From the NCBI GenBank assembly GCA_937981905.1, contig CALJMY010000242.1, positions 1-35,403 on the forward strand: a DNA stretch of 35,403 nt. The letters are read 5' to 3'. Below are positions 8,178-17,414 of the stretch, piece by piece. Both the position numbers and the translations under genes were made by a program. The stretch comes from an uncultured Enterobacterales bacterium. Its GTDB lineage: Bacteria; Pseudomonadota; Gammaproteobacteria; Enterobacterales; Psychrobiaceae. The notes below the pieces were generated by a model. That model made no database searches and was not told where the DNA came from. It saw nothing but the letters and a program-made list of their open reading frames with translations. Numbering within the stretch: the stretch's first letter is position 1; each line of letters starts with the position of its first letter.

Positions 8178-10040
8178 TTAAGATGTTGGATATTGAATAT
8201 CACTTTTTGCTTTTAATGATTCAATAAAGGCTGCGTAAGTCGCATTACTTGTTGAAGAAGTTAAACGCTGGATTACAGTATTTAAGTCTTCAGCTGTATC
8301 TGTTGCTTCTTTAACAGCTGTTACATCAACAATAGCTTGGCCTAAAGATGTTGTTACAAGCTCAACATCATTACTGTCGCCTTTTGCTAGTTTAAATGCA
8401 GCACTAACTACAGCACTATCAATTTCTCTGTCTGATCTTAGTACATCAGTTTTTGTTACAACAGTAACATCAGCAATTGTTTCGCCTTGTTCCCAGCTAG
8501 CTAAATATTCTTGCGCTTTTTCTTTTGCAAGATCACTCGCCTTTTGTTGTTTCAACGTAGCAATGATTTGTTCTTTAACTTCATCTAATGATTTAACAAC
8601 ACTTGGGATGTATTCTTTCTTACGAACAACAATATGATGGTCAGCATTAATTTCAATAACTTCTGAATTTAATTCTTCATCTAACACTTGTTCAGAGAAA
8701 GCCGCTTCAACAACACTAGGGTAATTAACACTTGGAGGAACAGTGCTACGGTTAAATAAGGCTGTTGATTTAACTGTTGATTCAATAACAGAAGCTGATT
8801 CAGTTAAGTTTTCAGGTACAGCAAACGCAGTATCTGTTAGCTCTTGTTGTAATTCGTAGAATAATTCTTTAGCAGCATCAGTTAACATACCTTGCTTAAT
8901 ATCATCATGAACTTCAGCAAGAGTTTGCGTTGTGCTTGCTTCAAGCGCTGTTATTTTAATGATATGGAAACCTGAATCAGAACGAACCACATCAGATGTT
9001 GCATTATTATCAAGAGCAAAAGCAGCTTCAATAAACACATCATCGTTGTTATCGTTAGTCATCCAATCTAAATCACCGCCTTCTTCACCACTGAAAGTAT
9101 CTTCAGATAATGTTTTAGCAAGTTCAGCAAAATCTTCACCGGCATTAACACGAACAAGCGCAGCTTCAGCTTTTGCTTGAGCAGCCGCTTCATCTTCACC
9201 AAATTCAAATAAGATATGTGACACACGACGACGTTCAGTTGTTTTATATTGTGCTAAGTTTGAGTTATAGCTCTCAACAATTTCGCTTTCTTCAACTTCA
9301 ACTCTTGAGATTAAATCAGAAACTTTAAGTTCTACATATTCAAGGCTTAAGCGATCTTGTGTTGTAAATTGACCACTGTTTGCATCGTAATAATCTGTCA
9401 CTTCATCATCACTAACTTGAGCATCATTTAAAAAATCAGCTGCTTTAACTTCAATATAACGAATATCACGTAACTGTTGCTCTAATGCTGCAATAGTAGT
9501 TGCTTCATTATTTAATACAAAGTCAGAACCAATAACGGCAGTCATTAATTGTTCACGCGTTAAATCTGTACGTAATAATTCTCTGAATTGTTCAACGCGG
9601 TAGCCTGAACTACGCACTAAACTTAAATAACGGTTGTTATCAAATTGACCATCAACTTGAAATTCTGGCATGTTACGTATTTTGTTTTTGATTTCTTCAT
9701 CGCCAACACGTAATTCCATGTCCTTGGCAGTTTGAGTAATTAATACTTTAGCAATTAAACGCTCAATAACACTAGTACGTACACCTTCCATGTATGTTGG
9801 GTTATTCGCAATCATCTTAAACATTTCGCCATATTGACGTTCTAAATTTGCACGTTCTTTTGCAAATTCATTGCTTATTTCTGATTGATTAATTGATTCA
9901 CCATTAACAATCACACCAGCGACTTCAGTACTACCACCTAAGTAGCTACCAATTCCAGCTAACGCAAATGTTAAGATCACTAAGACTAAGATAGCCTTTG
10001 CAACTATACCTTGCGATCCTTCACGAATTCTTTCTAACAT
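8178..10040 (-). CDS. ppiD: Periplasmic folding chaperone PpiD
   Basis: Inner-membrane-anchored SurA/parvulin-type protein near the Sec translocon that helps newly exported proteins. It has 620 residues, the family's usual size. MLERIREGSQG is followed by one membrane helix (about 12-34, including LVLVILTFALAGIGSYL) and a long periplasmic SurA-like N domain. A PpiC rotamase domain covers about 266-370 (RRVSHILFEF, FAELAKTLSEDTFSGEEGGDLDW, GFHIIKI), and a C-terminal helical region follows. AGAGG precedes the ATG. Gene order lon-hupB-ppiD is conserved in gammaproteobacteria; here a tRNA-Asp separates it from hupB. Confidence 0.96.
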   Translation of the reverse strand: MLERIREGSQGIVAKAILVLVILTFALAGIGSYLGGSTEVAGVIVNGESINQSEISNEFAKERANLERQYGEMFKMIANNPTYMEGVRTSVIERLIAKVLITQTAKDMELRVGDEEIKNKIRNMPEFQVDGQFDNNRYLSLVRSSGYRVEQFRELLRTDLTREQLMTAVIGSDFVLNNEATTIAALEQQLRDIRYIEVKAADFLNDAQVSDDEVTDYYDANSGQFTTQDRLSLEYVELKVSDLISRVEVEESEIVESYNSNLAQYKTTERRRVSHILFEFGEDEAAAQAKAEAALVRVNAGEDFAELAKTLSEDTFSGEEGGDLDWMTNDNNDDVFIEAAFALDNNATSDVVRSDSGFHIIKITALEASTTQTLAEVHDDIKQGMLTDAAKELFYELQQELTDTAFAVPENLTESASVIESTVKSTALFNRSTVPPSVNYPSVVEAAFSEQVLDEELNSEVIEINADHHIVVRKKEYIPSVVKSLDEVKEQIIATLKQQKASDLAKEKAQEYLASWEQGETIADVTVVTKTDVLRSDREIDSAVVSAAFKLAKGDSNDVELVTTSLGQAIVDVTAVKEATDTAEDLNTVIQRLTSSTSNATYAAFIESLKAKSDIQYPTS

Positions 10041-10372
10041 CAGAGCCTCTTTACTTATTCGTATTATTTTTAGAGCGTAAAGCTACGCTTATTTTGCCGA
10101 TATCATAACAGCAAAATAATAGTCAATCTACAGAGCAATGCCAATTGCAGCACGCTTTTAGTTGGTTTTTTAACCGCTTAAAAAACACTATCCCCGTAAG
10201 CATCGAAAAGGCTTGAATTTGGACTGTGAATAAACAGTCAGATAGAAGATGTATAGCTAATCAATAAGCCAACCAATAGCTGACTAATGAGTTTAAACAC
10301 AGCGCAGTAACTAACAATTTGAACTAATCTAAAATCTGTATTTTCATTGATTATGAGTATAAATCTGTAGAC
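10041..10372. other. Gap between ppiD and tRNA-Asp with several hairpins
   Basis: No gene is seen in these 332 bases. They contain a TTTTGC/GCAAAA dyad (about 10092-10116) overlapping a possible extended -10 for ppiD (TGT plus TATGAT on the minus strand, 10102-10110). A 9-bp AT-rich stem GTTTTTTAA / TTAAAAAAC with loop CCGC lies at 10165-10186. A 6-bp stem GACTGT / ACAGTC lies at 10222-10239. The first may be an operator; the others have no evident role. Confidence 0.4.
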
Positions 10373-10401
10373 AAAAAAAAACGCATCTATTGATGCGTTT
10401 T
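10373..10401 (-). terminator. Terminator of tRNA-Asp
   Basis: Stem ACGCATC (10381-10387) / GATGCGT (10392-10398) with a 4-base loop. On the minus strand it is followed by a run of eight or more T (the A-run at 10373-10381). It lies just past the 3' end of the tRNA gene. Confidence 0.88.
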
Positions 10402-10410
10402 AATAAATAT

Positions 10411-10487
10411 TGGCGGAGTGGACGGGACTCGAACCCGCGACCCCCGGCGTGACAGGCCGGTATTCTAACCAACTGAACTACCACTCC
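10411..10487 (-). tRNA. tRNA-Asp (anticodon GUC)
   Basis: A 77-base cloverleaf on the minus strand. Acceptor arms GGAGTGG and CCACTCC pair perfectly. The D arm holds AGTTCAGTTGGTTAGA, the anticodon loop is CTGTCAC with anticodon GTC, and the T arm has GGTTCGAGTCC. The discriminator G and an encoded CCA end follow. It lies between hupB and ppiD in the same orientation and has its own terminator. Confidence 0.97.
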
Positions 10488-10493
10488 TAATTA

Positions 10494-10526
10494 TTAGTAT
10501 CGTTAATCATTGATGAACGATACTAA
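10494..10526 (-). other. Hairpin after hupB
   Basis: Perfect 11-bp stem TTAGTATCGTT (10494-10504) / AACGATACTAA (10516-10526) with an 11-base loop, between the hupB stop and the tRNA. On the minus strand it has no T-run behind it. It may be a weak terminator, an mRNA 3' end, or a processing site that separates hupB mRNA from the tRNA. Confidence 0.5.
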
Positions 10527-10538
10527 GCAAAAAAAGTT

Positions 10539-10814
10539 TTAGCTATTTACTGCATCTTTTAATGCTTTACCTGCTTTAAATGCTGGTACGTTAGCAGCAG
10601 CAATTTTAATTTCTGCGCCAGTTTGTGGGTTACGTCCTGTACGTGCTGAACGTTGACGGACTTCAAAAGTACCGAAACCAACAAGAGAAACTTTATCATC
10701 TTCTTTAAGTGCATCAGTTACCGTGCTGATGAAAGCGTCAAGTGCGCGACCTGCGTTTGCTTTTGAGATGTCTGCGCTTTCTGCGATATTATCGATTAAT
10801 TGAGACTTATTCAT
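10539..10814 (-). CDS. hupB: DNA-binding protein HU-beta
   Basis: Small nucleoid protein of 91 residues that bends and wraps DNA as a dimer. It starts [18 protein letters not shown] and has the HU/IHF signature [21 protein letters not shown] around 46-66, including the Arg-Asn-Pro of the DNA-binding arm. It ends in [12 protein letters not shown] chose the ATG at 10814: it matches the N-terminus of other HU proteins and has AAAGGG about 7 bases upstream. The frame stays open to 10907, but those extra codons have no homology. It lies directly downstream of lon. Confidence 0.97.
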   Translation of the reverse strand: MNKSQLIDNIAESADISKANAGRALDAFISTVTDALKEDDKVSLVGFGTFEVRQRSARTGRNPQTGAEIKIAAANVPAFKAGKALKDAVNS

Positions 10815-11032
10815 GTCATACCCTTTATTTATTCTTGTTACGTCAGCTAAACTTCCTGAGCTGCGTTTTTTATTATGGACATTGAAAACTTCCAATGTAC
10901 CTTCCAATATAACTTAGTTTAAAGTATTAAATTTCTGTGACAGGACTAGCGCTAAGTTACGCCATGACTGCTTTATAGCAATTCAACGTTAGGTAATCTA
11001 TCACAGTTTTTAAGATTTAAAAGCCCTTTCTT

Positions 11033-11054
11033 TTAAAAAAAGAACTTTTTTTAA
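11033..11054. other. A/T-rich perfect inverted repeat between lon and hupB
   Basis: TTAAAAAAAG (11033-11042) and CTTTTTTTAA (11045-11054) are exact inverse complements separated by two bases. It stands 25 bases after the lon stop and may help end lon transcription, but a stem of nearly only A-T pairs would be weak. Confidence 0.35.
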
Positions 11055-11078
11055 TCTTTTAATCTTATAAAACAAATT

Positions 11079-13433
11079 TTAAGCTGATTTAACCGAAAAT
11101 CCTTGTGGGTCTTGCTCTAACGCAAGCTTCAATACATCTTCAATCCATTGCACTGGATGAATTTCTAAATCACCAATTACGTTTTCTGGAATATCAGCTA
11201 AATCTTTTTTGTTACCATGTGGAATTAATACACGTTTAACGCCGCCACGGTGCGCTGCTAATAACTTCTCTTTCAAGCCTCCAATAGGTAGTACTTCACC
11301 GCGTAATGTAATTTCACCAGTCATAGCAACATCACCACGTACAGGATTACCTGTTAAGCTTGAGACTAATGCTGTGCACATTCCGATACCAGCACTTGGA
11401 CCATCTTTAGGTGTAGCGCCTTCAGGAACATGAACATGAATATCACGCTTCTCATTGAAGTCACTATTAATACCTAGTACGTCAGCACGTGAACGAACAA
11501 CCGTCATCGCCGCTTGAATAGATTCCTTCATCACATCGCCTAGTGAACCGGTATAATTAAGCTTACCTTTACCCACAACAGACGCTGCTTCAATCGTTAA
11601 TAATTCGCCGCCAACAGATGTCCATGCTAAACCAGTCACTTGACCAATTTGATTATTTTCTGCTGATTTACCAAAATCAAAGCGTTGCACACCTAAGAAA
11701 TCATTTAAATTATCGTTGTTAACAATAACTTTGCCTGATACTTCTTTAAGTAAAATTTTCTTAACAGCTTTACGACATATTTTTGAAATTTCACGCTCTA
11801 AACTACGCACACCTGCTTCACGGGTGTAATAACGAATAATCCCCATGATAGCGCTGTCTTCAATTTCAATTTCTTTGGATTTTAAGCCATTACGTTCGAT
11901 TTGTTTTTGCAATAAATGCTGTTTAGCAATATTAAGTTTTTCGTCTTCGGTATAACCCGATAGATTAATCACTTCCATACGATCTAATAATGGACCTGGA
12001 ATATCCATTGAATTAGACGTTGCAACAAACATAACGTCAGATAAATCGTAATCAACTTCAAGGTAATGATCGTTAAAGCTGTTATTTTGCTCTGGATCTA
12101 ATACTTCAAGTAATGCAGAAGCTGGATCGCCTCGCATGTCTGAACTCATTTTATCGATTTCATCAAGTAGAAATAGTGGATTTTTAACTTCCACTTTTGC
12201 CATTTTTTGAATCAATTTACCAGGCATTGAGCCGATATAAGTACGACGATGACCACGAATTTCAGCTTCATCACGGACGCCGCCTAATGCCATGCGTACA
12301 TATTTACGACCAGTCGCTTTAGCGATTGATTGTCCTAGTGATGTTTTACCAACACCCGGTGGTCCAACTAAACAAAGGATTGGTCCTTTGAGTTGACGAA
12401 CTCGTGACTGAACCGCTAAATACTCAAGGATACGTTCTTTAACGCGGTCTAAACCATAGTGATCGGTATTTAGTATAATTTCTGCTTTTGATAAATCTTT
12501 TTTAACTTTGCTACGTTTTTTCCACGGAACAGAGATCATCCAATCGATATAACTACGAACAACTGATGCTTCAGATGACATCGATGACATCATTTTTAAC
12601 TTCTTTAATTCAGACTCAGCTTTCTTTTGACCTTCAGCGGTCATCCCTGCGTCTTTAATTTTTTGCGCCAACTCATCCATTTCATCTGGTGTGTTGTCGT
12701 CAAGCTCACCAATTTCTTTTTGAATAGCTTTCATTTGCTCATTCAAATAGTATTCGCGTTGTGACTTTTCCATTTGTTTCTTAACACGACCGCGAATTTT
12801 CTTTTCCATGTGTAATAAATCAATTTCTGATTCCATCATGGTTAATAAAAACTCTAAACGTTCTGTCACACTTTCAATGTCGATAACACGCTGTTTATCT
12901 TCAAGGCTTAATGTCATGTGAGCAGCCATTGTATCGGCTAAGCGTGCAGCGTCATCAATACCAGACAATGATGTTAAAACTTCAGGGGGTATTTTTTTAT
13001 TAAGTTTAATATAAGAGTCAAATTCTGATACCGCAGTGCGAATCAAGACTTCTTGTTCAAGCTCTTCAACTTGCTCTGTCACTACATATTGAGCATCTGC
13101 ATTTAACAAATCATCATTGATGGTTAAATTATTAATACGTGCGCGTTGATTACCCTCAACTAATACTTTAACAGTACCATCAGGTAGTTTTAATAATTGA
13201 AGAATAGTAGCAACAGTACCCACATCATAAATGTCATCACGTTCTGGGTTATCTACTGAAGAATCTTTTTGAGCGACTAATAAAATTAACTTATCTTGCT
13301 CCATTGCACTTTCTAAGCAACGGATAGATTTTTCACGGCCTACAAATAATGGAATCACCATGTGTGGATACACGACTACGTCGCGTAGGGGTAATACAGG
13401 AATATCAATACGGTCTGAGCGCTCTAAAGGCAT
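11079..13433 (-). CDS. lon: ATP-dependent protease Lon
   Basis: Cytoplasmic AAA+ serine protease that degrades misfolded and regulatory proteins. It has 784 residues, the same length as E. coli Lon. The N-terminal LAN domain starts with [20 protein letters not shown] coiled-coil middle part carries [19 protein letters not shown]. The ATPase has Walker [10 protein letters not shown] (about 355-363), Walker [11 protein letters not shown] and the YIGSMPG loop. The protease domain has the catalytic dyad S680 ([11 protein letters not shown]) and K723 ([14 protein letters not shown]). A sigma-32-type promoter lies about 45-70 bases upstream, so heat-shock induction is likely. hupB and ppiD follow. 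Confidence 0.98.
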   Translation of the reverse strand: MPLERSDRIDIPVLPLRDVVVYPHMVIPLFVGREKSIRCLESAMEQDKLILLVAQKDSSVDNPERDDIYDVGTVATILQLLKLPDGTVKVLVEGNQRARINNLTINDDLLNADAQYVVTEQVEELEQEVLIRTAVSEFDSYIKLNKKIPPEVLTSLSGIDDAARLADTMAAHMTLSLEDKQRVIDIESVTERLEFLLTMMESEIDLLHMEKKIRGRVKKQMEKSQREYYLNEQMKAIQKEIGELDDNTPDEMDELAQKIKDAGMTAEGQKKAESELKKLKMMSSMSSEASVVRSYIDWMISVPWKKRSKVKKDLSKAEIILNTDHYGLDRVKERILEYLAVQSRVRQLKGPILCLVGPPGVGKTSLGQSIAKATGRKYVRMALGGVRDEAEIRGHRRTYIGSMPGKLIQKMAKVEVKNPLFLLDEIDKMSSDMRGDPASALLEVLDPEQNNSFNDHYLEVDYDLSDVMFVATSNSMDIPGPLLDRMEVINLSGYTEDEKLNIAKQHLLQKQIERNGLKSKEIEIEDSAIMGIIRYYTREAGVRSLEREISKICRKAVKKILLKEVSGKVIVNNDNLNDFLGVQRFDFGKSAENNQIGQVTGLAWTSVGGELLTIEAASVVGKGKLNYTGSLGDVMKESIQAAMTVVRSRADVLGINSDFNEKRDIHVHVPEGATPKDGPSAGIGMCTALVSSLTGNPVRGDVAMTGEITLRGEVLPIGGLKEKLLAAHRGGVKRVLIPHGNKKDLADIPENVIGDLEIHPVQWIEDVLKLALEQDPQGFSVKSA

Positions 13434-13475
13434 GCTTAATCTCTCTTAACTATAATCCATGGTTATTAAAGAAAT

Positions 13476-13504
13476 ATATTGGGATGAATATTAATATTTT
13501 CAAC
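13476..13504 (-). promoter_or_regulatory. Sigma-32 (heat-shock) promoter of lon
   Basis: On the minus strand GTTGAAA (13498-13504) is followed after 14 bases by CCCAATAT (13476-13483). Compared with the RpoH consensus CTTGAAA / CCCCATNT this is 6 of 7 and 7 of 8 matches at a normal spacing. It predicts transcription from about 13468, some 35 bases before the lon ATG. Heat-shock control of lon is established in E. coli. Confidence 0.72.
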
Positions 13505-13562
13505 GGCTAATACCAAATAAATATATTTAATTGAAACTCGATAGAAAATTCGTACTAAGAAA

Positions 13563-13600
13563 GGCATTTTAACAAAAATGCCAACTAGGAAGTTGGCATT
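13563..13600 (-). terminator. Terminator of the oxygenase gene, with an alternative hairpin
   Basis: Perfect 9-bp stem ATGCCAACT (13578-13586) / AGTTGGCAT (13591-13599) with a 4-base loop. On the minus strand it is followed by TTTTGTT, so it should end transcription 23 bases past the oxygenase stop. A second perfect stem GGCATTTT (13563-13570) / AAAATGCC (13575-13582) uses part of the same bases, so the two cannot form together. Confidence 0.8.
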
Positions 13601-13622
13601 AAAATCAGATAACAAAAGTTAA

Positions 13623-14462
13623 TTATTTAACGCCTAACTCTCGTAAACGCTCATCTAAATAACTTTCTGCTGTATAACGACTTGATAACACAACATCAGG
13701 ATTAGGATGTAAAAATAAAGGGAGTGAAATACGTGAATGAGTACTGCGCCCGCCTGTTGGATTAATTACACGATGAATCGTTGACGGATAATAACCACCA
13801 GATGCTTCTTGAAGCATATCACCAATATTAATGATGATATTGCCAAAGTCACATGGTACATCGTACCAACTCCCATCACTAGCAATGACTTGTAAACCGG
13901 GTTCATTGGCTGCTGGCAATATTGTTAACAAGTTAATATCGCCGTGAGCTGCAGCGCGAATAGCACCTGGCTCTTCTTCACCCGTCATTGGTGGGTAATG
14001 AAGCACACGTAATAATGTACCCGCACTCTCTTTAACCATAGATGGTAATGATTGACTAAACTTAGCCTTCACTTCACTTGGCGCATATTCTTCAATCCAA
14101 CCTAATAATTCTTGTGCTAAATCATTAGCAAGGTCGTAATATTCCATTACCTGAACTTTTAAGCTTTCAGGCATTTTTCCCCAAGGGTAGCAGTGGAAAT
14201 ACTCTTTGATATCTTTAATTGAGTGCCCTTTAGCGACTTCAGAAACCGACGGTGGGAAATAACCATCTTGTGTTTCAGGATTAAACAAGAAGTCATGTTT
14301 CGCTTCGCTCATAAAAAAGTCGTACCACGTGTCGTAAATAGCTTGGACTTTTTCTTTAGCAATAGGGTGATTAGTTAAAACACCAAAACCGGTTAGGTGA
14401 AGTGATTCAACAAAACGTTCTGCTGCGTCGTTAGCGCTATAATCAACCGTTAAAACTTTCAT
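13623..14462 (-). CDS. 2-oxoglutarate/Fe(II)-dependent oxygenase, IPNS-like
   Basis: Non-haem iron dioxygenase of the isopenicillin N synthase-like group (DIOX_N plus 2OG-FeII_Oxy). The 279 residues carry the full iron facial triad H173-x-D175 (AAHGDINLLTIL) and H230 (STIHRVINP). R244 and S246 (SRISLPLFLHPNPD) would bind the 2-oxoglutarate carboxylate. It is somewhat shorter than plant or penicillin-pathway relatives (about 320-350). The substrate is not readable, and bacterial members of this group are mostly uncharacterised. It has its own terminator and probably its own promoter in the 220-base gap behind the RIO kinase, which also holds a CsrA-like hairpin. Confidence 0.88.
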   Translation of the reverse strand: MKVLTVDYSANDAAERFVESLHLTGFGVLTNHPIAKEKVQAIYDTWYDFFMSEAKHDFLFNPETQDGYFPPSVSEVAKGHSIKDIKEYFHCYPWGKMPESLKVQVMEYYDLANDLAQELLGWIEEYAPSEVKAKFSQSLPSMVKESAGTLLRVLHYPPMTGEEEPGAIRAAAHGDINLLTILPAANEPGLQVIASDGSWYDVPCDFGNIIINIGDMLQEASGGYYPSTIHRVINPTGGRSTHSRISLPLFLHPNPDVVLSSRYTAESYLDERLRELGVK

Positions 14463-14581
14463 TATTAATTCTCAATATCAAAGGGAAGTGTTATCTAAGA
14501 AGAGCTTACGATTTATTCTATAGAATTTAAATTATTATGTTTCAAGATTATCGAATTTGTCACAAAAATAATGATTAGATT

Positions 14582-14599
14582 AATGACATCCTTGTCATT
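14582..14599 (-). promoter_or_regulatory. Hairpin with CsrA-consensus loop
   Basis: On the minus strand AATGACA-AGGA-TGTCATT forms a perfect 7-bp stem. It displays GGA in a tetraloop and contains ACAAGGATGT, identical to the core of the CsrA consensus ACARGGAUGU. It lies between the RIO kinase stop (83 bases behind) and the oxygenase start (120 bases ahead). It could be a CsrA site in the oxygenase leader. A single site far from the ribosome binding site is only suggestive. Confidence 0.4.
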
Positions 14600-14682
14600 T
14601 AGGTAGGTATTCTTAAATAAATAATTTAATATTGTTACATTTTAGTAGTTAAGCTGAACCCTAGTCGATAAATAAAAAGCTA

Positions 14683-15540
14683 TTACTCCTCTTCAAATGT
14701 ATCGTTAATTCGAGCCTCACGTTCTTGAGCTTCTTCAAACGCTGCCGTAATTTCATCAAGTATGCCGCCAACATCAGCACTGTCTGTACTATGTTGAAAT
14801 TTACCTGTTAATACCGTATCAGGTGTCAATTGTGCTTTTTCATAAAGCGACCACATTTCATGACCATAATCAGTGTTTAAAATACTAGGTTCGAATTGAC
14901 TATAATATTGCGTCATATTTTCAACATCTCGCAATAACATGTCTTTGGCATTGTTGTTTGCACTAGCATCAACAGCTTGTGGCAAATCAATAATCACTGG
15001 GCCGTAATCATCAACTAGTACATTAAACTCTGACAAATCACCGTGTACAAGACCAACACATAACATGCGCATTACAAAGGTCATGACTTCAGTATGATCT
15101 TCAAGTGCTTGTTCTGCAGACATGCCTACATCATTTAAACGTGGAGCAACATTGCCCTCATCATCGCAAATCAGTTCCATGAGTAAAACGCCATCAAAAC
15201 AACCGTAAGGTTGTGGCACTCTTACACCAGCCCCAGCTAATTTGTATAAGGCATCTACTTCACTTGATTGCCATGCTTCTTCTTGTTGAGCACGTCCAAA
15301 TTTCGAACCTTTTTCAATAGCACGAGAACGACGTGTATTGCGCCCTTTTCGTCCTTCTTGATATTGTGCTGCTTTTTTAAAGCTACGTTGATGCGCTTCT
15401 TTATAGACTTTAGCGCAACGAATTTCATTGTTAGAACGTACACGATAAACAGTGGCTTCTTTGCCACTCATTAATTGATTAAGCACTTCGTCGATAAGGC
15501 CTTCGTCGACAAGTGATTGGAGTCTTTTAGGTATTTTCAT
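14683..15540 (-). CDS. RIO1-type serine protein kinase
   Basis: Atypical protein kinase of the RIO family, bacterial branch, 285 residues. MSGKEATVYR (24-33) is the P-loop replacement; RCAKVYKEAHQRSFKKA (41-57) carries the ATP-binding Lys44. LVHGDLSEFNVLV (164-176) is the catalytic loop with D168 and N173. IIDLPQAVD (183-191) carries the metal-binding D185. An acidic C-terminal tail (about 255-285) follows. Substrates are unknown. It appears monocistronic; its neighbours are unrelated in function. Confidence 0.93.
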   Translation of the reverse strand: MKIPKRLQSLVDEGLIDEVLNQLMSGKEATVYRVRSNNEIRCAKVYKEAHQRSFKKAAQYQEGRKGRNTRRSRAIEKGSKFGRAQQEEAWQSSEVDALYKLAGAGVRVPQPYGCFDGVLLMELICDDEGNVAPRLNDVGMSAEQALEDHTEVMTFVMRMLCVGLVHGDLSEFNVLVDDYGPVIIDLPQAVDASANNNAKDMLLRDVENMTQYYSQFEPSILNTDYGHEMWSLYEKAQLTPDTVLTGKFQHSTDSADVGGILDEITAAFEEAQEREARINDTFEEE

Positions 15541-15623
15541 AGCGGCTTTATACCTTAGTTAACCGACGGAAGATATAGATAAGCATAAAAACCTTATAAT
15601 TTTCATAGTAATAACATTCATCA

Positions 15624-17249
15624 TTAGCTTAAAGTAAATTTACTAACTTTATTTGATAGCCCTTCTGCCATGTCACATAGCATCATAGTGGTAGACGTAA
15701 CATCATCAATAGCGCTTTGATTTGTATTAGCTTGTTCACCAATATTTTTTACGCTTGATTCAATTTGAGCGCTCTCTTTCGATTGACTTGCAATCGATGC
15801 TTCAAGTTGTTCTAAGCTAGTTAATGACTCTTGTGCACCAATATTTAAGTCAACTAATGGTGTTACCATTTGTTGAAGAATATCAACACCTTGCTCTAAT
15901 TCAGACTGACCAGCGGTTATGCGTTCTACGGCATTATTAGTTTCGTTATCAATACCATCAATTACTTGATTAATTTCAATTGTTGCTTTTGCTGTACGAC
16001 CAGCAAGTGCTCTAACTTCATCTGCAACAACAGAAAATCCACGACCACTTTCACCCGCTCGTGCAGCTTCAATAGCCGCATTTAATGCTAATAGATTAGT
16101 TTGATCGGCAATTTGACTAATCATGGTAATCAAATCACGAACAGCTTTAGCTTTATTGTGAACGCCTTGAACAGCCTCAGCTGAATCACTAATTGTGATT
16201 GAAATAGAAGCAAATTCAGAAGTTGCTTTTTCAATCATATCTTTACCTTGACTCGCTAAATCACGAGCATTTAACGATTGATTTTTTGCTTGTTGTGCTG
16301 TTTCTGCAGATTCTGCACTTTGTAATGAAAACTCATAAACAGCATGACCAATATCATCAACCGCTGTAATTTGTTCAACAGAGCCATTATGTACATCTTT
16401 TACAGGCGTATTTAAAAAATGCGCTGACTTAGCAATGCTACTTGAAGACTCTTGAATAGATGAGATCAGTTCAGATAAATTAAGTCGCATGTTTTCAATA
16501 GCATTCATCAATACACCAACTTCATCATGTCGCTTTTCAATGTGTGTTGATTTTAAATCACCCATAGCTATTTTTTCAGCCAACGCAATTGTGTCATTTA
16601 ATGGTCTTATAATACTTCGACTAACACTAAACGCTAATAATGCACTCAATATAAAAGCAATAACAGCAATAAAAATAACAACCATCTGAACATCATCGTT
16701 CGCTAATTTATTATCTTTTTGATGCATGAACATGCGATGTTGTTCACTTTCTAAATATTTAGTAATACTCATTAATAAAGCTTCAAGCGCAGGACGAGTT
16801 GATTCTTGGTAATGTTCTAAAGCTGTTTCAATATCAAATTCTACGTATTCAACTGTTTCAATAAAGCTTTTATTGTAAGTTACCTGGTTACTAAGAATGT
16901 CAGAAAACTGCATAGGTGCATTATTAGTAAAACGTTGTCCTACTTTTTTTATAGCCTGATCTAATTCTTTATTTTCATTATCCATTTCTTTATATAATGC
17001 AATACGTTGATCTCGTTCTTCTGTAGGCATAATTTGTAATAAAAGAAGTGCTGAGCGTTGGGCGTGAGATTTTATGGTATTAATTTCAACAAATTTTGTC
17101 ACATCATTAGTAACAAACTCTTGTGCCATCACTGATTGTTTATTCATTTGAGAAAGAGCAACTATTGAAATCGTCGCTAACAATAATAAGATAGCCATAA
17201 AACTCAGAGCAAGTCGTTGACTAATTCGGATCTTTGATAATAAGGACAT
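15624..17249 (-). CDS. Methyl-accepting chemotaxis protein
   Basis: Inner-membrane chemoreceptor of 541 residues. A membrane helix at about 13-34 is followed by a helical periplasmic sensor of four-helix-bundle type (about 35-186), a second membrane helix (187-210), HAMP (211-262) and a long signalling coiled coil. Its tip, [18 protein letters not shown] followed by [21 protein letters not shown] (about 377-417), is nearly invariant in the family and contacts CheA/CheW. No C-terminal NWETF-like tether is present; it ends KVSKFTLS. The ligand is unknown. I chose the ATG at 17249 ([13 protein letters not shown]), with GAGA in front, over the in-frame TTG at 17261. Confidence 0.95.
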   Translation of the reverse strand: MSLLSKIRISQRLALSFMAILLLLATISIVALSQMNKQSVMAQEFVTNDVTKFVEINTIKSHAQRSALLLLQIMPTEERDQRIALYKEMDNENKELDQAIKKVGQRFTNNAPMQFSDILSNQVTYNKSFIETVEYVEFDIETALEHYQESTRPALEALLMSITKYLESEQHRMFMHQKDNKLANDDVQMVVIFIAVIAFILSALLAFSVSRSIIRPLNDTIALAEKIAMGDLKSTHIEKRHDEVGVLMNAIENMRLNLSELISSIQESSSSIAKSAHFLNTPVKDVHNGSVEQITAVDDIGHAVYEFSLQSAESAETAQQAKNQSLNARDLASQGKDMIEKATSEFASISITISDSAEAVQGVHNKAKAVRDLITMISQIADQTNLLALNAAIEAARAGESGRGFSVVADEVRALAGRTAKATIEINQVIDGIDNETNNAVERITAGQSELEQGVDILQQMVTPLVDLNIGAQESLTSLEQLEASIASQSKESAQIESSVKNIGEQANTNQSAIDDVTSTTMMLCDMAEGLSNKVSKFTLS

Positions 17250-17414
17250 TGGGAATCTCAATAGTTTAATAAGTGATACTTATATTATCAGAGGTTGTTA
17301 GATATGGTAACTGATTATAACTTTATTATTGCTAAACAAGGCCTAACAACAATAAAGTCACATTTTTAATAGGGTTAATGATAGATAAATAAACACTGAA
17401 ATTACAACAGAAAG

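Noticed and set aside
8932-9180. Plus-strand frame opposite ppiD
   Set aside because: Ser/Ala-rich antisense translation of ppiD; no independent support.
10814-10907. Longer N-terminus for hupB
   Set aside because: The extra residues have no counterpart in HU proteins and the ATG at 10814 has a good ribosome binding site.
15255-15474. Two frames, one on each strand, inside the RIO kinase gene
   Set aside because: The kinase frame has all catalytic motifs; the others are chance frames in Lys/Arg-rich coding sequence.
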